Shown here one piece after another: positions 42,822 to 52,555 of a stretch of DNA of 64,000 bases (positions within the stretch are counted from its first letter, which is position 1; the number at the start of each line of letters is the position of its first letter). The translations under genes were made by a program, and so were the position numbers. The notes under the pieces are model-generated. The model was not told where the DNA came from. It was given only the letters and a program-made list of their open reading frames with translations, and ran no database searches. This DNA is from Clostridium puniceum (GTDB taxonomy: Bacteria; Bacillota; Clostridia; Clostridiales; Clostridiaceae): positions 47,743 through 111,742 of the forward strand of contig NZ_LZZM01000245.1 in the NCBI RefSeq assembly GCF_002006345.1, read 5' to 3'.

Positions 42822-45254
42822 TTAAATACTTTCTAATTCTAAAATTGTTTCTGCTAATCCTTCTGCTCTTGCAGTTACAAGTATCTTACCTTTTTCCTTA
42901 CTTCTAACTACTGCTAAAACTTTACCATTATAAGCATTTCTACTTGGGCCGACATATCCTTCTGTTGATATAGGATTTCCTGTACCCATTCCTTGAAGAT
43001 TTCCTTCTCCTGTAACTTCAATTGAAATTGCATTATTTGCATGTGGGACAAGTCTTCCTCTATCATCTACAACTTCGCAAGTTACATAGCTAAGACCTTG
43101 ATATCCTGATGTTAATTGACTTATATCTGCCTTTAGTATTAATGAAGTTTGCTTGCCAACTGTCTCTAACTTATCTCTTTCTGTCTCAACATTATTTGTA
43201 TATGCAACTGCCTCTATAGTTCCTTTTTCATATACTACGTCAAAACTTACCTTAAAGGCTTCCTCTGTTCCTACTGCCTTTCGTTCCACAACTTTTCCAT
43301 TAATAATTAATGCAATTTCCTCCGCATTTGAATAAACATCTACTCGAACCTTTTTTCCTTCTGCCTCTGGAAAACTCCAGCTTCTTTCTACATCAGACCA
43401 TCCCCATGAGGATACTATCTCTTTCTTGCCATAATGTTCTGGTTTTAATACTGCAATATAAGGCGTTTTTCTTTCACCCCAAACTACTTTACGATATTCT
43501 CCTTGTGGCTTTATTTCTCCGCAGATATCTATATCTCCACAATTTGATATATGCCAAGAATAATCAGCAAAAAGACTTCCTGTTTCATCATAGAAAGATC
43601 GTCCTATACCAGCTTCTCCGAAGTAATCCATACTAGTCCAAGAAAAATCACCAATTACGTGATTATGCTTTAGAACTTCTTCCCAAACTGCTGCTATTTT
43701 CTTTGGATAAGATTCTGTTCCACAAATCACCCTGTCAGGAAATGCCTTTCCATCTTGCTCATAACGATTATCTAAATAATTGTAACCTACAACATCTAAA
43801 GGACTACAGTAATCTGCTGTAATTTCGCCCCACTCTGCAGTAACTCTGTCACATTCTTTTAATAATTCATGTACTTCTGGAGGTAAATCTTTCAAATCTC
43901 CTGCACTTCCATTAAAAATGTTAGCAAGTATTCCACCAAATTCTCCTGCATCTAGGAAAATTGCACATACTCCATTAGTTATAGCTCTTGTATCATCTAA
44001 ACTTCTTGCATAATCAGCAAGCTCTTTTGCTATTTTCGCTCCATTAGAACTGCCATCTCTTTCTCCAATTTCATTTCCAATTGACCACATGATTACAGAT
44101 GGATGATTTCTGTCCCTTAAAATCATAGCTTCTAAATCTTTTTTCCACCAATCCTCAAAATACAAATGATAATCGTAAGTATTTTTCTTTAAACGCCAAC
44201 AATCAAAAACTTCATCCATTACAAGTATTCCAAGTCTGTCACATGCCTCCAAAAGAGCTGTCGATGGTGGATTATGAGCTGTTCTTATGGCATTGTAGCC
44301 TACTTCTTTCATAATTCTTACTTTTCTTTCCTCTGCAACATCAAATGCACAAGCTCCTATAGGTCCATTATCATGATGGAGACATCCACCTTTTAATTTT
44401 ATTGTGGCATCGTTTAACTTAAACCCATCTTTTGCACTAAAGGAAATTGTTCTAATTCCAAATGTGGTTTTTGTTTCATCTAATAGAACGTCTCCCAACT
44501 TTACCTGACTCACTGCTTCATATAAAGTTGGAGAATCTAAAGACCAAAGCTTCGGATTTGTTACAAACAACTCCTGTACTAACTTAGTTTCTTTTTTACC
44601 TTCTAGTAAAACCTCAGAAAGATAAGAGGTTACTTCTTCGCCATTCTTATCAAACAATGTTGTTACAAGACTTACTTGTTTCTCTTCCTCTAAGTCATTG
44701 GTTATATTAGTTTCTACCTTTACCAATGCTTTCTCTTTTGCTACTGTAGGAGTTGCAATAGAAATACTCCAAGGCGCAAGATAAACTGCTTCTGAAGTCA
44801 TTAACCATACATGGCGATATAATCCTGATCCGGAATACCATCTAGAATTAGGCATTGCATTGTTGTTAACTACAATTTTCAATTTATTATTTTCCCCATA
44901 CTTAAGCCAATGATTAAGTTTCACATGAAATTCTGTATAACCATATGGGTGAAGCATAGCTAAATTACCATTAATATAAACTTCTGTATTCATATATGCG
45001 CCTTCTATTACTAGAAGAAATTCTTTATCCTTTTGTTCCTCTGATACATAAAATTCTTTTTGATATGTACCTATTCCCCCTTGAAAGAAGCCACCAGCTT
45101 CGTTGGCTCCTGCTTGAGGAGTTCTATCTAATCCAATAGAAAAATCATGCGGTAAATTTACTTTTTCTTTAAATGTACCTCCATTCTTATCTTGATAACT
45201 ATTGCCAGTAGAATATGAAAAATTCCAGTCTAAATAAAAATGTTGTTTTTTCAT
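42822..45254 (-). CDS. Glycoside hydrolase family 2 protein (beta-galactosidase-like)
   Basis: 810 residues in GH2 order: N-terminal jelly roll (YWNFSYSTGNSYQDKNGG-like start; MNTEVYINGNLAMLHPYGYT), Ig-like domain, then the TIM barrel with RTAHNPPSTALLEACDRLGI, the acid/base Glu in IMWSIGNEIGERDG and the nucleophile Glu in CGTESYPKK. C-terminal beta domains follow (GEGNLQGMGTGNPISTEGYV). No signal peptide. Substrate within GH2 is unclear. With GH43 it forms an intracellular oligosaccharide-degrading operon controlled by the AraC gene next door. Confidence 0.9.
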   Translation of the reverse strand: MKKQHFYLDWNFSYSTGNSYQDKNGGTFKEKVNLPHDFSIGLDRTPQAGANEAGGFFQGGIGTYQKEFYVSEEQKDKEFLLVIEGAYMNTEVYINGNLAMLHPYGYTEFHVKLNHWLKYGENNKLKIVVNNNAMPNSRWYSGSGLYRHVWLMTSEAVYLAPWSISIATPTVAKEKALVKVETNITNDLEEEKQVSLVTTLFDKNGEEVTSYLSEVLLEGKKETKLVQELFVTNPKLWSLDSPTLYEAVSQVKLGDVLLDETKTTFGIRTISFSAKDGFKLNDATIKLKGGCLHHDNGPIGACAFDVAEERKVRIMKEVGYNAIRTAHNPPSTALLEACDRLGILVMDEVFDCWRLKKNTYDYHLYFEDWWKKDLEAMILRDRNHPSVIMWSIGNEIGERDGSSNGAKIAKELADYARSLDDTRAITNGVCAIFLDAGEFGGILANIFNGSAGDLKDLPPEVHELLKECDRVTAEWGEITADYCSPLDVVGYNYLDNRYEQDGKAFPDRVICGTESYPKKIAAVWEEVLKHNHVIGDFSWTSMDYFGEAGIGRSFYDETGSLFADYSWHISNCGDIDICGEIKPQGEYRKVVWGERKTPYIAVLKPEHYGKKEIVSSWGWSDVERSWSFPEAEGKKVRVDVYSNAEEIALIINGKVVERKAVGTEEAFKVSFDVVYEKGTIEAVAYTNNVETERDKLETVGKQTSLILKADISQLTSGYQGLSYVTCEVVDDRGRLVPHANNAISIEVTGEGNLQGMGTGNPISTEGYVGPSRNAYNGKVLAVVRSKEKGKILVTARAEGLAETILELESI

Positions 45255-45607
45255 TAATAATTATCTCCTTATGTTTTATTTACTTCCTTGTTTTTATGTT
45301 ATCAATAATTATCAATAATCTCCATTACATATTCCCAATATTTCATGTTGTTTTTGGTATTAATCATTTAATACTTGCCATTTAACTTAGTTATTTTATT
45401 TTTATTTCTGATTTTTTATGTTACTTTTGGAAGCTCGTCTTATAATAACGTCACTTTTAGCACCAGTTTTCATAAATATTAAACTTTTGTTAAATTTGTG
45501 ATATCATTAATTTATTCATATAATAAATCTTTGCTTGACTTTTAATGTGTTTTTAAATACTTAAAGTGGATATAAAAAATTGGTGTTTTTTCAGGAAGGA
45601 TAAAATA
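45255..45607. promoter_or_regulatory. Divergent control region of the GH2-GH43 operon and the AraC gene
   Basis: 350 bases with the repeat ATCAATAATTATCAATAATC near 45301, likely a regulator or catabolite site region, plus AT-rich promoter sequence for both directions. No single promoter can be fixed. Confidence 0.45.
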
Positions 45608-46435
45608 ATGAAAGAAATACAAAAAAAATCTTATTATTGTTACCGTTTTTTTAATGATGATGCTGTTAATGGTATACTATCCTGCGGATATCTTTATAAA
45701 TCATCAAATTCAGATTCTATGCTAAACTCTGCAAATGAATATTATACCTGTTCTGTATTAATAGAAGGAAAAGGTTCCTTTATTGATTCTAATGGGAATA
45801 CTTATTCTATTATGCCAAACTCAGTTTTTCAATGCTTTCCTGGCAAAGAATATTCTATAATTATAGATCCTGATTCAAAATGGTATGAATTTTATATTAA
45901 AATTGGGAAATCAACTTTTGATGCCTTATCATCACTTAACCTTTTACATATTGCTACTCCAGTTTTTCAGATTAATCTAAAGCCATATTTAGAACAATGG
46001 TTTTCAGAACTTATTAACCAGCTAAAAACTACAGGAAATGCTGAATTACCAGAAGTACTATTTGTTACTCAAAAACTATTAATTAATCTTCATAGAGAGG
46101 ATATTAGGAGCTATGAGTCAAATATAGATGCAATAATTACAGGTGCTAGACAAATGCTGTATTATAGATGTAATGAAGATATTTCACTAGCGGAAATTGC
46201 AGTTTCTTTTCACATTAGCTATGAAAAGTTTCGGAAGCTATTTAAACAAGAGGTAGGTCTTTCTCCTATTCAATACCGTCTGCAAAGTAAATTTCATTTT
46301 GCACAAAGATTGCTTTATGAAGGAGTTCCTATCAAAATAGTGGCTGCTGAGCTTGGATATAATGACCCTTTTACTTTTTCACGACAGTTTAAGAAGTACA
46401 TGGGAAGTTCTCCAAGCAGTTTTAAGAATAAATAA
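45608..46435 (+). CDS. AraC-family transcriptional regulator
   Basis: About 276 residues from the ATG at 45608 (AGGAAGGA). The N-terminal 160 residues are a cupin-type sensor domain (GKGSFIDSNGNTYSIMPNSV). The C-terminus has the two AraC helix-turn-helix motifs: DISLAEIAVSFHISYEKFRK and IKIVAAELGYNDPFTFSRQF, ending KKYMGSSPSSFK. Divergent from the GH2-GH43 operon, which it most likely activates in response to its sugar. Confidence 0.92.
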   Translation: MKEIQKKSYYCYRFFNDDAVNGILSCGYLYKSSNSDSMLNSANEYYTCSVLIEGKGSFIDSNGNTYSIMPNSVFQCFPGKEYSIIIDPDSKWYEFYIKIGKSTFDALSSLNLLHIATPVFQINLKPYLEQWFSELINQLKTTGNAELPEVLFVTQKLLINLHREDIRSYESNIDAIITGARQMLYYRCNEDISLAEIAVSFHISYEKFRKLFKQEVGLSPIQYRLQSKFHFAQRLLYEGVPIKIVAAELGYNDPFTFSRQFKKYMGSSPSSFKNK

Positions 46436-46614
46436 TATGGTTACTCTATTTTAACATTCAGTGATGTTTCTCTTTATTATAATTAAATGATTTTGATATA
46501 TCCTCTTTATCAACACTAACCCTATTACAACTAGTCAGTAGCATAATATTATTTTCACTAAATAAATACTTGTGTTAAATAAAATTATATTATAATTTCT
46601 TGATAAATATAAAT

Positions 46615-46642
46615 AACTCACGATAATAACTTATCGTGAGTT
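46615..46642. terminator. Bidirectional terminator between araC-type gene and rlmH
   Basis: Perfect 12-bp stem AACTCACGATAA / TTATCGTGAGTT with a 4-base loop, between two convergent genes. Confidence 0.75.
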
Positions 46643-46703
46643 TCATAATGGGTGTTTTCCCTCATAACTCTATTATATTATCCAATTTTAGTAAATTTAT
46701 CAC

Positions 46704-47183
46704 TCACTTATGATATGGTTCACCCTTCATTATCCTAAACCCCCGATAAACCTGCTCCAACAGCATAACCCTAAACAATTGATGAGGAAATGTCATCTTT
46801 GAAAAACATAATTTATAATTTGCCCTATCTAAAACACTTTTTGAAATACCAAGGCTTCCTCCTATTATAAATGCTATATTAGAATTGCCTGTTACCCCTA
46901 AGTTGTCTATATAACCTGCAAATTCTTCAGAAGTTAATTGCTTGCCGCCTAAATCCATTGCTATTACAAACATATTATCTTTAATTTTGTTCAATATCGC
47001 TTGCCCTTCTTTTTCCTTGATTGCCAGTTCTTCTTTTTCTGAAGCATTATCCGGTGTCTTTTCATCTGGTAATTCTATTATGTCTAATTTGCAATATCTA
47101 CTTAACCTTTTAGAGTATTCATCTATTGCATCTTTCAAATATTTCTCTTTTAATTTTCCAACTGTAATTATAGTAATAGTCAT
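46704..47183 (-). CDS. rlmH: 23S rRNA (pseudouridine1915-N3)-methyltransferase RlmH
   Basis: SPOUT methyltransferase acting on 70S ribosomes. The 159-residue protein starts MTITIITVGKLKEKYLKDAI and has the SAM-binding knot IAFIIGGSLGISKSVLDRAN and the C-terminal PHQLFRVMLLEQVYRGFRIM followed by PYHK, all standard. Its location near walJ and murA is the usual origin-proximal position in Firmicutes. Confidence 0.97.
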   Translation of the reverse strand: MTITIITVGKLKEKYLKDAIDEYSKRLSRYCKLDIIELPDEKTPDNASEKEELAIKEKEGQAILNKIKDNMFVIAMDLGGKQLTSEEFAGYIDNLGVTGNSNIAFIIGGSLGISKSVLDRANYKLCFSKMTFPHQLFRVMLLEQVYRGFRIMKGEPYHK

Positions 47184-47317
47184 TGTTATTTTACTATTAA
47201 AAGTATTTAATAATTTTAAATTTTAATAATTACCCTTCCATGACTATGGTTACTTTATTAACTTACTCTTATAAAAATACTTCTAATAGATACTCCCTTC
47301 ATAAATTAAATTTCATT

Positions 47318-48757
47318 TTAAGCTTTTTTAACTTCTCTCTTTCTTCTCATTTTATACAATCTATAGGCTGTAAGTATTGCTCCAATTCCACATATAATAC
47401 CTGCTGCAACATAAACATAATGCATTCCATATACGAAAACATCATCTCTACCTTCTATATATCCTGTAACATGGTAGCCTATTTTTTGACTCATAAAACT
47501 ATATAAAAGTGTTGTAGATAATGATATTCCAAAAACCATTCCTAAGTTTCTTACTAAAGCATTTATACTTCCTGCAATACCTAATTTATCTTTATCTACA
47601 GTAGACATTACTAATGAGTTATTAGGTGATTGGAACATTGCATTTCCTATTGTCATTATAGCTATAAATACAATTAAAAAAACAAGATAGGAGTACTGTG
47701 TTAAAGTTGATAATAAAAATAGTCCCAAACTAGTTCCTACAAGACCTATAAATGTTAGTGCCTCTGAGCCGACTTTATCTGACATATATCCACTAATTGG
47801 TGCCGCAACTGCTAATATTATTGGTGATACCATCATTAATACTCCTGTAAAGGATGGTGTTAATTTCATTACATATTGCAAATAAAATGGCAGTATTATA
47901 TTTGAACAGCTTATTGCTACAAATGAAATAAATGCACAAAATACACTAAGGGAAAATAATGAATTATTAAATATTTTAAGGTTTAATAATGGCTCATTAA
48001 TTCGCTTTTCAACCTTTATGAATATCACAAATAATATAACTGAGATTATTAAACACATAATAATAATTTTATTATTAAACCCAATTTCTTTTCCAAAAGT
48101 TAATCCTCCAAATAGTAATATCATAGTCATTCCAAATAGAACTGCACCCTTTAGATCTAGTTTTTCATTATTGTTATTATTACTTTTAGGTAAGGTTTTT
48201 ATTGCAAGAATGAGGGCTAATATACCTATAGGCACATTTATTAAAAAAATATACTGCCAACTTAATGCAGAAACAATTATTCCTCCTATTGGTGGCCCTA
48301 TCATTGCGCCTAAAGCTACAAAGGTACCATTTAGTCCTAGTGCTCTTCCTCTTTCATTGCTAGGGAATACATGAGTTATGATTCCATGACTTGTGGACAT
48401 AGTTCCTGCTGCTCCTATAGCTTGGAGAGCTCTTGAAATAACTAACATTATTAATGAATTAGATATTCCACAAGTTAAAGAACCTATTGTAAAAATAGTG
48501 ATTCCCAATTTAAAAACTGTTGTCTTCCCTTTAATATCTGCCAATCTCCCAAATATAAGAATTGTTCCAACAATTACTATTAAGTAACTAGTAACCACCC
48601 ATTCTATAGAAGCCATACTTACTGAAAGTTTCTGTGCCATAACAGGCAATGCAACATTTACTATACTACCATCAAGAGTAGCCATAAATGTTAACAATAC
48701 TGTAGTAAGTAATATTACCCATCTTTTTTTATGTATTTCATTGTTCATATTCTCCAT
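47318..48757 (-). CDS. MFS multidrug exporter, DHA2 (EmrB/QacA) family
   Basis: About 479 residues with ATG at 48757 (AGAAAGGA). It has 14 predicted helices. Motif D1-like LDGSIVNVALP lies in helix 1, motif A GRLADIKGKTTVFKLG between helices 2 and 3, and motif C GLNGTFVALGAMIGPPIGGI in helix 5, the antiporter signature. Drug:proton antiport across the membrane is the family role; substrates are unknown. No adjacent TetR or MarR gene. Confidence 0.9.
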   Translation of the reverse strand: MENMNNEIHKKRWVILLTTVLLTFMATLDGSIVNVALPVMAQKLSVSMASIEWVVTSYLIVIVGTILIFGRLADIKGKTTVFKLGITIFTIGSLTCGISNSLIMLVISRALQAIGAAGTMSTSHGIITHVFPSNERGRALGLNGTFVALGAMIGPPIGGIIVSALSWQYIFLINVPIGILALILAIKTLPKSNNNNNEKLDLKGAVLFGMTMILLFGGLTFGKEIGFNNKIIIMCLIISVILFVIFIKVEKRINEPLLNLKIFNNSLFSLSVFCAFISFVAISCSNIILPFYLQYVMKLTPSFTGVLMMVSPIILAVAAPISGYMSDKVGSEALTFIGLVGTSLGLFLLSTLTQYSYLVFLIVFIAIMTIGNAMFQSPNNSLVMSTVDKDKLGIAGSINALVRNLGMVFGISLSTTLLYSFMSQKIGYHVTGYIEGRDDVFVYGMHYVYVAAGIICGIGAILTAYRLYKMRRKREVKKA

Positions 48758-49233
48758 ATGTTTTATCCTTTCTGTATATCGTAAATAATTCATGCTTATC
48801 AAATGTATAATTAATAACTTGATGATTAGATTCCATAAATCAAAATTTTCAAATAATCATCCCCCTCTTATTTTAATCACTCATCTAAGTAAACTAAATT
48901 AGATTATAATATATTTCTATTATTTGCACAAATAATGGGATAATTCATCTAGCATTAAAATATAATCCACAACTATACTTTTTAAAACAAAACTTATCCA
49001 CAAAACTCCCTCATTCTATGGATAAGTTTATTTTCCAAATTAAACATAGCTATCTTATTAACATTTTTAATTTTTAATATATATATATGTTCTAAAAAAA
49101 TTTGTTCATTAAGATTTAATTTCTATATTAGAGTGATTGGATAAGACAACCAACTAAATTATGAACTTTCTTAATTAGAACTTATATATATATATTAAAT
49201 TACCTTCAAACATTATATAGTAAAGAAAAAAAG

Positions 49234-49246
49234 GTGGCTTCGCCAC
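49234..49246 (-). terminator. Terminator of the chemoreceptor gene
   Basis: GTGGCGAAGCCAC followed by CTTTTTTC on the minus strand; 5-bp GC-rich stem, downstream of the receptor gene stop. Confidence 0.7.
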
Positions 49247-49345
49247 GCTTTTCTGAATTTACAATTGACAGGTAACAATAGATACACTTATAGGTAGTCT
49301 GTCATCAATTATGTATGAAATCCTTGCAGGATTTCTTTTAAGTTA

Positions 49346-49418
49346 TTAGTTGTGCTAAAGCACTTTTTTTATATGTGAAAATGTTTTTAGTTGTGCTAAA
49401 GCACTTTTTTTATATGTG
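49346..49418 (+). repeat. Two copies of a 32-bp terminator-like direct repeat
   Basis: Identical 32-bp units at 49346-49377 and 49387-49418 (period 41 bp). Each holds GTGCTAAAGCAC followed by TTTTTTT, that is, an intrinsic terminator on the plus strand. A third hairpin, GAAATCC/GGATTTC at 49317-49335, precedes them. Confidence 0.85.
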
Positions 49419-49426
49419 TGTATCTT

Positions 49427-51601
49427 TTATTTTAATTTAAATGATCCAACCATTTCATTTAGATTCTCTGATGAATATTCTAAAACTTCAGTAGCTTGTT
49501 TTAATTGTCTTATTTCTGATAATATCTTTTTAACCATTGATAATGATTCCTCACTCTTATTTGAGCTATGTTCAGTAGATTGCTCTACCTTATCAGCCAT
49601 TGTACTTACATTATTCATTACTCTTCCAACATTTTCACTTTGAGAAGAAGTTATTTTTGAAATTGACTGCATAGCTTCAGCAATTATATTTACATCGTCA
49701 TTAATTTGATCAAATGAATCAATAGAATTTTTTACACTTCCTGTTGAAGTGCTTACCTTATTATTTATTTCTCCTGCATATTCAAAAGTAGCTTGTGTTT
49801 GCTCTTGAACTTGTTTAATAACATTACTTATTGATTTAGTTGCTTGTTCTGTTTCTAACGCCAACTTAGATATTTCCTCTGCAACAACAGTAAATCCTCT
49901 TCCGCTATCACCAGCTCTTGCAGCTTCAATTGATGCATTAAGTGCTAGAAGTTGAGTTTGTTTACTTATATTACTTATTACATTAATAACTTCACTAATC
50001 TCATTTGAATATCCTTGTAGTGTACTAACAGAATTTACTGTTCTGCTAATTGTACTTTCTAAATCCTGCATATTGTTTAAAACTTCCTTAGATGCATTTT
50101 GTACTTTTGACGAATTCTCATTAGTGCCTTCAATTATTCCTGAAACTTCTAAAATAAGACTATCCATTTCTTGAATTGATGCTGTAATTTCTGAAAACTT
50201 ATTTTTTGTATCTTGAAAGACTACATTTTGTTCCTTAGAACTTTCTAATAAACTTACTACTGTATTTTCAATTACTCCCATGCCTTTTCTTACTTCATTT
50301 GTTATGTTTGAAACTATATTTACTGACTTTTTAGTAGTTCTTGCTGATTTTTTAACTCTATATAGCATACTCATTTGGTTATTTATAAATTTATTAAACC
50401 ATCTTGATAATTCACCAATTTCATCTGATGACATTTTTTCAACCCTTTTTGTTAAATTTCCTTCTCCTTCTGCTATGTCTTGTAATATATTTATCGTTCT
50501 GCTTAAAGGTGCTGAGACCATCTTTTTAGAAATTATTAGTGTAAAAGCAGATAAAATAATCCACATTCCTAAAGATGTAAATATACTAATATTTGGTGCA
50601 ACTTTTGTTGTAACAAAGTTTATTGCTATTAGCAGTGCTGACATGATTGATACAGCCATTGGTATCTTTAAGTTTATGCTTTGGAAATTATATATTTCAT
50701 CTATATCTCCTTCACACATCATTCCCCAAACTTCATCACAATTGGGAGGTGTTATCAATGTTCCCTTACCACCAACCATAATATGTCTATAATCTGGATA
50801 ACCAGGCCAGCAATCAAGATTTTCTCCATTTTTAATAGCGTTGCCTACACCTTGATGTAATTGGTTAGTTGCTGGGTCTGTAAATATTATTTCAAATTCA
50901 GTGTGATCTTGAATTTGCACCATCCCCCAGCTTTTAGTCTTAATACCATCTTTAAGATTTTCACCTAAAGTAAAAGTATTATCTTCAAATCTACTTCTAG
51001 ATATTGCTGTCCCTTGTTTAATTCCCCTGTTTGACTTTACCATAAATAAATAGTTGTCACCAGAATCTTTATATATATGCGTATCTTCATCTTGAATTAT
51101 ATTACTCATATCATCATTTAATGTTCTACAACACAATATTCTAATTTGCTCGTTATGATTCTTACATCTACTAGAAAACATTAATGTAACATCATCAGCA
51201 AATTTTTTATCACTTATATCTGTGCCCAAGGTCCTTTTATCTATGTATGGTCCATACATTAGTGGTCTATCTTCTAAACCCGCTTTGAAATTAGGTAAAT
51301 CACTCATATTTAATCCTATATGCTGCTTACATGACGAGACTGATACTACACCATTTTCATCTAAGACAAATATCTCACAGAAGTCTTCGTGCTTTTTCAC
51401 ATTTTCTATCAGGTAATTATATATTACATTGTCATCATCCTCTAATGCCATAAGTGAATTTTTAATGTTGTCTAATTGAGCCCATTTGTCATTGAACCAA
51501 TTTTCCAATGCCTTTTTTCTTCCATTTGATATTCCTTCAAAAACCTTTTCCGAATGTTCTCTTAAATTTCTATTAAGTAAATATTTAAGTTTTAAAGTCA
51601 T
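49427..51601 (-). CDS. Methyl-accepting chemotaxis protein with a cytoplasmic-side N-terminal sensor
   Basis: 724 residues. The first 300 residues lack a leading transmembrane helix and form a Cache/GAF-like sensory domain with several cysteines (SSCKQHIGL, FSSRCKNHNEQIRILCC). Two adjacent membrane helices follow (about 310-360), then HAMP (RTINILQDIAEGEGNLTKRV) and a full signalling domain with the hairpin LALNASIEAARAGDSGRGFT. Having the sensor before both helices places it in the cytoplasm, so this receptor probably senses an internal or redox signal. Ligand unknown. Confidence 0.9.
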   Translation of the reverse strand: MTLKLKYLLNRNLREHSEKVFEGISNGRKKALENWFNDKWAQLDNIKNSLMALEDDDNVIYNYLIENVKKHEDFCEIFVLDENGVVSVSSCKQHIGLNMSDLPNFKAGLEDRPLMYGPYIDKRTLGTDISDKKFADDVTLMFSSRCKNHNEQIRILCCRTLNDDMSNIIQDEDTHIYKDSGDNYLFMVKSNRGIKQGTAISRSRFEDNTFTLGENLKDGIKTKSWGMVQIQDHTEFEIIFTDPATNQLHQGVGNAIKNGENLDCWPGYPDYRHIMVGGKGTLITPPNCDEVWGMMCEGDIDEIYNFQSINLKIPMAVSIMSALLIAINFVTTKVAPNISIFTSLGMWIILSAFTLIISKKMVSAPLSRTINILQDIAEGEGNLTKRVEKMSSDEIGELSRWFNKFINNQMSMLYRVKKSARTTKKSVNIVSNITNEVRKGMGVIENTVVSLLESSKEQNVVFQDTKNKFSEITASIQEMDSLILEVSGIIEGTNENSSKVQNASKEVLNNMQDLESTISRTVNSVSTLQGYSNEISEVINVISNISKQTQLLALNASIEAARAGDSGRGFTVVAEEISKLALETEQATKSISNVIKQVQEQTQATFEYAGEINNKVSTSTGSVKNSIDSFDQINDDVNIIAEAMQSISKITSSQSENVGRVMNNVSTMADKVEQSTEHSSNKSEESLSMVKKILSEIRQLKQATEVLEYSSENLNEMVGSFKLK

Positions 51602-51660
51602 ATTTAATTCCTCCCCCCAAAATATTGCTTACATTCTTATTTTGAAATTGTAAAAAATAA

Positions 51661-51701
51661 AGCACTAATAAAGATTTCTTCGAAAATCTTTTATTAGCGC
51701 T
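51661..51701 (-). terminator. Terminator upstream of the chemoreceptor gene
   Basis: AGCGCTAATAAAAGATTT pairs with AAATCTTTATTAGTGCT; T-rich tail (TTATTTTTTAC) on the minus strand. It ends transcription from the SEC-C gene side. Confidence 0.75.
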
Positions 51702-51812
51702 GCCATAGCTCTTTTATTCTATTTTTACTCATTCTATGTATAATTTAGCCTAATTATACCAACTATATCTGTATTTGTGAATTGTTATTTTTCATAAAAT
51801 GATAAAAAAGAA

Positions 51813-51838
51813 AAAGTTCTATCAAAAAATAGAACTTT
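51813..51838 (-). terminator. Second hairpin downstream of the SEC-C gene
   Basis: Perfect 10-bp stem AAAGTTCTAT / ATAGAACTTT with a 6-base loop and a T-rich tail on the minus strand. Confidence 0.7.
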
Positions 51839-51987
51839 CTAACTTAATCTGTATATTTTTGTATGTAAAAAACTAAATCATTTTCTAATTTTCTTAGATA
51901 TAGATGCTATACTTTTAATACTTCAACAATGCAAATCACAATAATTACTTTACTGAAGATTACTTTTACAACATAATAATTAGAATA

Positions 51988-52491
51988 TTATTTATCTTTT
52001 CCACAACATTTTTTATATTTCTTTCCACTTCCACATGGACATTCATCATTTCTTCCAACTTTATCTAAGTTTCTTACAATTTTAGATTCTCTATATTGCT
52101 TTTGTATTTCATTTCTCTTTTCTTCTGAGAATATTCCTTCCCATTGTGGTAATGTATATAAATATTCAGCTTTAGCATCTAACATATTAAAGTATAAAGT
52201 TTCTAAATTTAAATCTAATACTACTTCAGTATCAGCATCTATAGTTTCAAGATCATATTGATTCTTTAAACTATCATTAATTCCATCCATAAATCCCATA
52301 GTAAATTCTACTGTAGAATTATACTTTTTAGCTAATTCATTAATAGTAGTCTTTATAACTTCTTTGTTATTAGCTAATAATTCCTTGTATATTGCTTTTT
52401 CTAATTTACTATATTCTGCCCAGAAAGCATTTTCTCCTTTAGTCTTTACATAATCAACAACCATTTCTGTCCAATCTGTATATAAACTCAT
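51988..52491 (-). CDS. SEC-C domain protein
   Basis: 167 residues. The helical N-terminal 140 residues have no clear family. The C-terminus is a SEC-C zinc motif, GRNDECPCGSGKKYKKCCG, with Cys-x-Cys and Cys-Cys, as at the end of SecA. It occurs on many firmicute proteins of unknown role, often thought to bind ribosomes or SecB. Stands alone between terminators. Confidence 0.85.
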   Translation of the reverse strand: MSLYTDWTEMVVDYVKTKGENAFWAEYSKLEKAIYKELLANNKEVIKTTINELAKKYNSTVEFTMGFMDGINDSLKNQYDLETIDADTEVVLDLNLETLYFNMLDAKAEYLYTLPQWEGIFSEEKRNEIQKQYRESKIVRNLDKVGRNDECPCGSGKKYKKCCGKDK

Positions 52492-52555
52492 TTTTTAAAT
52501 CCTCCCTTAAATCTTCATTTATTTATAATATTTATAAATTGTAAGCTTAAATTAA

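Larger units (their letters stand above)
48758..49426. other. Gap with several hairpins and a DnaA-box-like site
   Basis: 670 bases without a gene. It contains an 11-bp hairpin (48990-49029) whose left arm includes TTATCCACA, matching the DnaA box consensus. A GTGGCTTCGCCAC hairpin (49234-49246) precedes a T-run on the minus strand and so terminates the chemoreceptor gene. Three plus-strand terminator-like hairpins lie at 49317-49418 although no gene precedes them on that strand. Confidence 0.6.

Noticed and set aside
48018..48374. Plus-strand frame opposite the MFS exporter
   Set aside because: Antisense of transmembrane helices gives spurious hydrophobic frames.
48990..49029. DnaA-box-like TTATCCACA as a replication origin
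   Set aside because: Only one good match and no cluster of boxes, AT-rich unwinding repeat set or dnaA gene nearby; more likely coincidence in a hairpin.
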